64,000 nt of DNA, from assembly GCF_002760665.1 (NCBI RefSeq), contig NZ_PDOB01000021.1, positions 16,413-80,412 of the forward strand, in the 5' to 3' direction. Numbering within the stretch: the stretch's first letter is position 1; every line of letters starts with the position of its first letter. Source of the DNA: Massilia psychrophila. GTDB taxonomy: Bacteria; Pseudomonadota; Gammaproteobacteria; Burkholderiales; Burkholderiaceae_D. Below are positions 58,487 through 64,000 of this stretch, piece after piece. The notes beneath the pieces were generated by a model. The model saw only the letters and a list, made by a program, of their open reading frames with translations, had not been told where the DNA came from and did no database searches. A program made the translations under genes and the position numbers.

Positions 58487-60253
58487 CTAATTTTCCCGCT
58501 TGAGCGGCTTTTCCCTGCCGATCACTTCGCGGCAATCGCCTTTCATGACGGCGTTGTCGTAGTCGGCCCAGCCGTAGCTGTCGACGTAGCGTTTGTGCTG
58601 CTTGAAGCCCGGATTGACGAAGCTCCATTCGACGCGCTCGCCAGGATAGTGGATGCCGCCGAGGTCGAGCAGCGTATGGAACATGTTCTCGGTCGCCAGT
58701 TTGGCCTTGCGGTTGCGTAGCAGCCGCTCGACCTTGCCGGGATAGTGCGCCTGGTACTGGTCCGAATACCAGACGAAGGCGGGCACGTGGAATTCGTACT
58801 TGGTGTTGTGGCCGTGGAAGGCGAGCTTGCAGCTCTTGTCGTACAGCGTCTGGCCATGGTCGGCCACGTACAGCATCGAGGTGCGCTGCTGCGACCCCTT
58901 CAGCCTGTCGATCAGTTGCGCCAAAAACCAGTCGGTGTACAAGATGCTGCTGTCGTAGCTGTTGTTGAGCTGTGGCTTGATGGTAATGTCGGTGTAGGCC
59001 GGCTGGTCGACGCCGAACAGCGATGGCTGCCATTGGTCGAACTGCTTCGGGTAGCGGTGGCTGTAATTCCAGTGGCTGCCCATCGAATGGATGACGATCA
59101 GCTTTTTCGGCGCGCGGTCGGCCAGCGCATTGCCGAACGGGCGCAGCAGCACCTCGTCGTAGTTCGAACGGTCGGTAAAACCGCCCAGGTTGACGAACTC
59201 GATGACGTTCGCTTCCTTGGCGAACACCGACACCGGCGTATCGAACTTGCCAAACGAGATCTGGTTCGACAGCCAGAACGTCTTGAAGCCGGCTTCCTTG
59301 TAGGCGGTAATGAAGGATTTCTCGGCAAAACCGTCCTTCAGGCTTTGCATCGCCGGCTTGCGCGAAATGATGACCGGCACCGACAGCCGGGTTGCCGAGA
59401 CGGCGGTGATGACGTCCGGCAGGTTCACCACGTTCGCGTGCCCGGACAGCCGCGGATTGGTGTCGCGCCCGTAGCCGTTCAGGCTCCAGCGGTCGGCGCG
59501 CGCCGATTCGCCGATCACCAGCACCACGATTTCCGGTTCGCTGTCGGGCTCCTGCTGGCGGGCGCCGAAATGGAAATTGGCGCTGCGCTGGCTCAGTTCG
59601 GCGAGATAAGTGCGCTCTTTATAGTAGTCGACGCCGCGCGCCACCAGGCCAAACGGCCACGACTGGGCAAAGGCGTCGAATTCGAACGGCAGCCTGGCCC
59701 AGGGCGCCAGCGGCGGCAGCTTCCAGCCGGTGTGGCCGGGCTTGGCCGTGGCCGGCGCAATGCCGAATTTGTGGCCGTAGGCCCACACCGCGACGCATAT
59801 CGCCAACGCGATCAGGACCACCGGGCGCGAGCCGTCGTTCCAGTCCAGTTCTCGGGTCCTGCGCGCCACGCCCCAGCTGGCAACCCACCAGACGACGATG
59901 CCGGCCATCACCGCCAGCATCAGCCACACCTTGCTGCCGAGAAAATCCAACGCTTCCCCCGGGCTTGTCTCGGCAATGATGCCGAGGTGGTGGGTCGAAA
60001 TGCCCTGGCCGTAATAGGTAATCAAATACACTTCGGCCGGCAGCGCTACGAAAGCGGGGATCAGGAGCCAGTGAAACCAGGCGGGACGCTTGAATATGGC
60101 CCAGGCCGCCAGCCAGCCGACGAACGCGACGCCGAGCACCTGCCACGGCCGCTCGAGGGGTTTGCCAAGCAGCATCGGCACGAAGGGCACGGCGGACACC
60201 GCCAGGTAAGTCAGCAGCAAAAACAGGGGAGCAGGGCGCAGCAGGGTTCGCAT
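58487..60253 (-). CDS. Phosphoethanolamine transferase-type inner-membrane enzyme
   Basis: A 588-residue enzyme of the EptA/CptA/OpgE class. Five N-terminal membrane helices (within about residues 5-195) precede a periplasmic sulfatase-fold domain with the metal site VIGESARADRWSLNGY, the nucleophile Thr288 in SATRLSVP, and DHG in YVADHGQTLYDK. Such enzymes move phosphoethanolamine from phosphatidylethanolamine to lipid A, LPS core or periplasmic glucans. Which acceptor cannot be told; the presence of a cyclic-glucan synthase in the same window makes a glucan worth considering. I start at ATG 60253 (MRTLLRPAP), just before the first helix; upstream frame is open without a ribosome site. Confidence 0.85.
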   Translation of the reverse strand: MRTLLRPAPLFLLLTYLAVSAVPFVPMLLGKPLERPWQVLGVAFVGWLAAWAIFKRPAWFHWLLIPAFVALPAEVYLITYYGQGISTHHLGIIAETSPGEALDFLGSKVWLMLAVMAGIVVWWVASWGVARRTRELDWNDGSRPVVLIALAICVAVWAYGHKFGIAPATAKPGHTGWKLPPLAPWARLPFEFDAFAQSWPFGLVARGVDYYKERTYLAELSQRSANFHFGARQQEPDSEPEIVVLVIGESARADRWSLNGYGRDTNPRLSGHANVVNLPDVITAVSATRLSVPVIISRKPAMQSLKDGFAEKSFITAYKEAGFKTFWLSNQISFGKFDTPVSVFAKEANVIEFVNLGGFTDRSNYDEVLLRPFGNALADRAPKKLIVIHSMGSHWNYSHRYPKQFDQWQPSLFGVDQPAYTDITIKPQLNNSYDSSILYTDWFLAQLIDRLKGSQQRTSMLYVADHGQTLYDKSCKLAFHGHNTKYEFHVPAFVWYSDQYQAHYPGKVERLLRNRKAKLATENMFHTLLDLGGIHYPGERVEWSFVNPGFKQHKRYVDSYGWADYDNAVMKGDCREVIGREKPLKREN

Positions 60254-60406
60254 CGGCGTCAGGGTCGGTTGAAGAAGGCAAAGCCACCTATTATCCGGCT
60301 CTTTTGGCCAGAATGAAACAATTGTGGGGCGATATTGCCCTTCACGGCACGGCGTGCCACGCACGTTGGCGTTCAGTTCCTGCTCATGTCCTGCTTACTA
60401 AACAGG

Positions 60407-60435
60407 TTGACCGCCTGCCTGATCGGGCCTATACT
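60407..60435 (+). promoter_or_regulatory. Strong sigma-70 promoter of the str operon
   Basis: TTGACC (60407-60412), 17-base spacer, TATACT (60430-60435), both one base from consensus. It lies about 165 bases before rpsL and would give a leader of roughly 155 bases. No other good promoter is seen between here and rpsL. Confidence 0.8.
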
Positions 60436-60528
60436 CGCGAGTTCTCGAATTTATTCTGCACATCGTATCGCAATCGCGGCCGCTCGCATTCCGAGTGGCT
60501 GTCGGCGCCTCCCTTGTCAGTGCAAACC

Positions 60529-60564
60529 GGGACTAGGTTTTAGTCCCCGGGCGTTTCGCCCGGG
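60529..60564 (+). promoter_or_regulatory. Hairpin pair in the rpsL leader
   Basis: Two perfect stems in tandem: GGGACTA (60529-60535) with TAGTCCC (60541-60547), then CCCGGGCG (60546-60553) with CGCCCGGG (60557-60564) around a TTT loop. They share two bases, so both cannot form fully at once. The second is followed by a T-rich but interrupted stretch. They may set the output of the ribosomal operon by attenuation or protect the message. Confidence 0.5.
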
Positions 60565-60598
60565 TTATTCATGTTGTATCTTTGTTGGATTTATAACG

Positions 60599-60982
60599 AT
60601 GCCAACCATCAATCAACTGATTCGCAATCCACGTGTCGCGCTGACCGTGAAGAGCAAATCGCCGGCGCTGGAAAACAGCCCGCAAAAACGTGGTGTTTGC
60701 ACCCGTGTGTATACGACGACCCCAAAGAAGCCAAACTCGGCTCTGCGTAAGGTCGCCAAAGTTCGCCTGACCAACGGTTTCGAAGTCATTTCGTACATCG
60801 GCGGTGAAGGCCACAACCTGCAGGAGCACAGTGTCGTGCTGCTGCGCGGCGGTCGTGTCAAAGACTTGCCGGGTGTGCGTTACCACATGGTTCGCGGTGC
60901 ACTCGATACCCAGGGCGTCAAAGACCGTAAGCAGTCGCGTTCGAAGTACGGTACCAAGCGCGCTAAAGCAGGCAAGAAGTAA
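60599..60982 (+). CDS. rpsL: 30S ribosomal protein S12
   Basis: Ribosomal protein S12 of the decoding centre, 127 residues, beginning [12 protein letters not shown]. The conserved [13 protein letters not shown] segment (site of streptomycin-resistance changes, Lys in the usual form) and [17 protein letters not shown] are intact, and the protein ends in the usual Lys-rich tail. The start follows from the family N-terminus; the frame extends upstream without meaning. The ribosome site is weak (GGAT, 8 bases upstream), with the hairpin leader before it. First gene of the str operon. Confidence 0.99.
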   Translation: MPTINQLIRNPRVALTVKSKSPALENSPQKRGVCTRVYTTTPKKPNSALRKVAKVRLTNGFEVISYIGGEGHNLQEHSVVLLRGGRVKDLPGVRYHMVRGALDTQGVKDRKQSRSKYGTKRAKAGKK

Positions 60983-61107
60983 TTTTTTAACTTCGCTGCC
61001 CATTTGATAGAGTTGAACCGATCGTAATGGTCGAGTAAGTGGTTGGTCATGATGGCCACCGCGAGTGTTGCGCAAGCAGCCTCAACTGAAGACTGAAAGG
61101 AATTGAA

Positions 61108-61578
61108 ATGCCACGTCGTCGTGAAGTCCCCAAGCGCGAAATCCTGCCTGATCCAAAATACGGCAACCAGGATGTCGCCAAATTCGTCAACGTGCTGATG
61201 CTGTCGGGTAAGAAATCGATCGCTGAAAGCATCATTTACGGTGCTTTCGAGCACATCCGCACCAAGTCCGGCAAGGATCCGTTGGAAGTGTTCGCCACCG
61301 CGATCAACAACGCCAAGCCAATGGTCGAAGTGAAGTCCCGCCGCGTCGGCGGCGCCAACTACCAGGTGCCAGTTGAAGTGCGTCCAGTGCGCCGCATGGC
61401 CCTGTCGATGCGCTGGCTGCGTGAAGCTGCCAACAAGCGCAGCGAAAAATCGATGCCACAGCGCCTTGGCGGCGAGCTGATGGAAGCCGCGGAAATGCGC
61501 GGCGGTGCCATGAAGCGTCGTGATGAAGTTCACCGCATGGCTGAAGCGAACAAGGCGTTTTCGCACTTCCGCTTCTAA
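61108..61578 (+). CDS. rpsG: 30S ribosomal protein S7
   Basis: Ribosomal protein S7, the primary 16S rRNA 3'-domain assembly protein, 156 residues, beginning [31 protein letters not shown] before the ATG is a good ribosome site. In other bacteria S7 represses this operon by binding its message between rpsL and rpsG; the 125-base gap before it is long enough to hold such a site, but I did not identify it. Confidence 0.99.
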   Translation: MPRRREVPKREILPDPKYGNQDVAKFVNVLMLSGKKSIAESIIYGAFEHIRTKSGKDPLEVFATAINNAKPMVEVKSRRVGGANYQVPVEVRPVRRMALSMRWLREAANKRSEKSMPQRLGGELMEAAEMRGGAMKRRDEVHRMAEANKAFSHFRF

Positions 61579-61701
61579 TCAAGGGCCAATCCCGGGTTGT
61601 ATCAGCCCCGGGCGCGGTCATGCATCTGTTGTTCGAGGCCGGGCTCATTTTGTTCACAAAATGCCGCTCGGTTTTGTCCATTCAAAGATTTAGGAATAAT
61701 T

Positions 61702-63807
61702 ATGGCACGCAAGACCCCCATTGAGCGCTACCGCAATATCGGTATCTCCGCTCACATCGATGCTGGCAAGACCACCACGACTGAGCGCGTCCTGTTTTAC
61801 ACGGGCGTGAACCACAAGATCGGCGAAGTGCATGATGGCGCGGCCACCATGGACTGGATGGAGCAGGAGCAGGAACGCGGTATCACGATTACCTCGGCTG
61901 CGACGACTTGCTTCTGGAAGGGAATGGCTAACAACTTCCCTGAGCACCACATCAACATCATCGACACCCCGGGCCACGTCGACTTCACGATTGAAGTCGA
62001 ACGCTCGATGCGCGTGCTCGACGGCGCCTGCATGGTTTACTGTGCAGTCGGCGGCGTGCAGCCGCAGTCGGAGACCGTATGGCGTCAAGCTAACAAGTAC
62101 AAAGTGCCACGCCTGGCGTTTGTGAACAAGATGGACCGTACCGGCGCCAACTTCTTCAAGGTCTACGAGCAGATGCGCGCGCGCCTGAAGGCGAACCCGA
62201 TTCCGCTGCAGATCCCGATCGGCGCCGAAGAGAACTTCCTCGGCGTGGTCGACCTGGTCAAGATGAAGGCCATCTACTGGGACGACGCGTCGCAGGGCAT
62301 GAAGTTCGACTACCGCGACATCCCGACCGAGCTGCAAGCGCAAGCCGACGAGTGGCGTGTCAAGATGGTCGAAGCGGCCGCTGAAGCGACCGACGAACTG
62401 ATGAACAAGTACCTCGACGAAGGCGACTTGACGGAAGAAGAGATCAAGACCGGCCTGCGCATGCGCACGCTGGCGTCGGAAATCGTCCCGATGATGTGCG
62501 GCACCGCCTTTAAAAACAAGGGCGTGCAGGCCATGCTCGACGGCGTGATCGAATACCTGCCGTCGCCGATCGACATCAAGCCGGTGCAAGGCATGGACGA
62601 AGACGACCAGCCGACCAGCCGCAAAGCCGACGACAACGAGAAATTCGCTGCGCTGGCATTCAAGATCATGACCGACCCGTTCGTTGGCCAGCTGATCTTC
62701 TTCCGCGTCTACTCCGGTTCGATCAAGTCGGGCGACACCGTGTTCAATCCGATCAAGAACAAGAAAGAGCGTCTTGGCCGTATTTTGCAGATGCACGCCA
62801 ACCAGCGTGAAGAAATCAAGGAAGTCCACGCCGGCGACATCGCCGCCGCGGTCGGCCTGAAAGACGCGACGACCGGCGAAACGCTGTGCGATCCGTCGGC
62901 CATCATCACCTTGGAAAAGATGGTGTTCCCTGAGCCGGTGATCCAGCAGGCCGTCGAGCCGAAGACCAAGGTCGACCAGGAAAAAATGGGCCTGGCGCTG
63001 AACCGCCTGGCACAGGAAGATCCATCGTTCCGCGTCAAGACGGACGAGGAATCGGGCCAGACCATCATCGGTGGTATGGGCGAGCTGCACCTGGAAATTA
63101 TCGTCGACCGCATGAAGCGCGAATTCGGCGTCGAAGCGACCGTCGGCAAGCCGCAGGTGGCTTACCGCGAGACGATCCGCAAAGTTTGCGAAGAGTCCGA
63201 AGGCAAGTTCGTCAAGCAGTCCGGTGGCCGCGGTCAGTACGGTCACGTGGTTCTGAAGATCGAGCCGCAAGAGCCGGGCAAGGGTTTCGAGTTCATCGAC
63301 GCCATCAAAGGCGGCACCGTGCCACGCGAGTACATCCCGGCAGTTGAAAAAGGTGTGCGCGGTACGCTCAACACCGGCGTGCTGGCGGGCTACCCGGTAG
63401 TCGACGTCAAGGTCACGCTGTTCTTCGGTTCGTACCACGATGTGGACTCGAACGAAAACGCGTTCCAGATGGCCGCTTCGATGGCATTCAAGGACGGTTG
63501 CCGCAAGGCGTCGCCGGTCATCCTCGAGCCGATGATGGCAGTTGAAGTGGAAACGCCGGAAGACTACGCCGGTACCGTGATGGGCGACTTGTCGTCGCGT
63601 CGCGGCATGGTGCAGGGCATGGACGAGATTCCAGGCGGCGGCGGCAAGATCATCAAAGCCGAAGTGCCACTGTCCGAAATGTTCGGTTACTCGACCTCGC
63701 TGCGTTCAGCAACGCAAGGCCGTGCGACCTACACGATGGAATTCAAGCACTATTCGGAAGCGCCTAAGCACGTGACTGACGCGATCATCACGGCTAAAGC
63801 CAAGTAA
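61702..63807 (+). CDS. fusA: Elongation factor G
   Basis: Translocation GTPase EF-G, 701 residues: G1 AHIDAGKTT, switch region RGITI, G3 DTPGHVDF, G4 NKMDRTGA, then domains II-V ending in [20 protein letters not shown] before ATG 61702 serves as ribosome site. Third gene of the str operon. Confidence 0.99.
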   Translation: MARKTPIERYRNIGISAHIDAGKTTTTERVLFYTGVNHKIGEVHDGAATMDWMEQEQERGITITSAATTCFWKGMANNFPEHHINIIDTPGHVDFTIEVERSMRVLDGACMVYCAVGGVQPQSETVWRQANKYKVPRLAFVNKMDRTGANFFKVYEQMRARLKANPIPLQIPIGAEENFLGVVDLVKMKAIYWDDASQGMKFDYRDIPTELQAQADEWRVKMVEAAAEATDELMNKYLDEGDLTEEEIKTGLRMRTLASEIVPMMCGTAFKNKGVQAMLDGVIEYLPSPIDIKPVQGMDEDDQPTSRKADDNEKFAALAFKIMTDPFVGQLIFFRVYSGSIKSGDTVFNPIKNKKERLGRILQMHANQREEIKEVHAGDIAAAVGLKDATTGETLCDPSAIITLEKMVFPEPVIQQAVEPKTKVDQEKMGLALNRLAQEDPSFRVKTDEESGQTIIGGMGELHLEIIVDRMKREFGVEATVGKPQVAYRETIRKVCEESEGKFVKQSGGRGQYGHVVLKIEPQEPGKGFEFIDAIKGGTVPREYIPAVEKGVRGTLNTGVLAGYPVVDVKVTLFFGSYHDVDSNENAFQMAASMAFKDGCRKASPVILEPMMAVEVETPEDYAGTVMGDLSSRRGMVQGMDEIPGGGGKIIKAEVPLSEMFGYSTSLRSATQGRATYTMEFKHYSEAPKHVTDAIITAKAK

Positions 63808-63877
63808 TCAATATGGGCCGGGGGTGTCCCCGGCCTGTAAAATAATCTCAGTAAATAGCTCTTTAAGGAAGAATAAA

Positions 63878-64000
63878 ATGGCAAAAGGTAAATTCGAACG
63901 GACCAAGCCGCACGTCAACGTCGGCACCATCGGTCACGTTGATCACGGCAAGACGACCCTGACGGCTGCGATCGCAACTGTGCTGTCGAAGAAATTCGGC
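63878..64000 (+). CDS. tuf: Elongation factor Tu, 3' end outside the window
   Basis: The first 41 residues are those of EF-Tu: [20 protein letters not shown] and the P-loop [20 protein letters not shown] precedes ATG 63878. The gene continues past the window. Last recognised member of the rpsL-rpsG-fusA-tuf order. Confidence 0.98.
   Translation, partial: MAKGKFERTKPHVNVGTIGHVDHGKTTLTAAIATVLSKKFG

Noticed and set aside
61690..63438. Minus-strand open frame of 582 codons opposite fusA
   Set aside because: Antisense shadow of EF-G; length follows from GC-rich codon use.

Overview
The window looks like chromosomal DNA from a high-GC betaproteobacterium, most likely Oxalobacteraceae (Massilia/Duganella/Janthinobacterium type). 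This rests on the base composition, the str-operon order rpsL-rpsG-fusA-tuf with beta-proteobacterial proteins, a very large cyclic glucan synthase, many exported peptidases, and REP-like GGGTCTGACCC palindromes. The genus is inferred by eye, not from a search. I see no rRNA, tRNA, CRISPR array, intact insertion sequence or prophage.

Layout. 1-10.2 kb: the 3' part of an outer-membrane phospholipase A gene, an aldo/keto reductase, a 160-bp inverted-repeat element, an exported M28 peptidase, a cytoplasmic M14 carboxypeptidase, an exported DUF885 peptidase-like protein, an orphan amino-acid-type binding protein, an Lrp/AsnC regulator gene broken by an internal deletion, and a cupin. 10.5-19.2 kb: one 2904-residue cyclic beta-1,2-glucan synthase. 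19.3-28.9 kb: a Tsx-like outer-membrane protein, a PHP-domain metallohydrolase, the truncated tail of a secreted protein, an M1 aminopeptidase followed by a beta-lactamase-fold hydrolase (operon), a small secreted protein and a Deg-type protease. 28.9-33.0 kb: a Cache-HAMP-GGDEF protein whose GGDEF site is degenerate, paired with a sugar-type lipoprotein binding protein, then an exported methyltransferase-like protein.

33.4-46.4 kb is the most unusual part: ten tightly packed, partly overlapping genes on the + strand. They are tldD-tldE-tldD-tldE (a tandem duplication; both TldDs carry twin-arginine signals, both TldEs lack any signal), then DUF4159, MoxR AAA+ ATPase, DUF58, a BatA-type membrane protein, a DUF4175-type membrane protein and a last membrane protein. 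It resembles a chaperone/metallopeptidase envelope machine of unknown function.

46.4-50.9 kb: a TonB-dependent receptor, a spermidine-synthase-like protein, and a compositionally different 1-kb segment (lysozyme remnant plus small secreted protein) between two copies of a REP-like palindrome. 50.9-58.5 kb: a MacAB-like export system (adaptor, ATPase, two permeases) with its own NtrC-type regulator and NtrY-like kinase. It is preceded by a sigma-54-type promoter and two matching palindromes, so the module appears self-regulated. 58.5-60.3 kb: a phosphoethanolamine-transferase-type membrane enzyme. 60.4-64.0 kb: the str operon with a near-consensus promoter and a hairpin-rich leader; tuf runs off the end.
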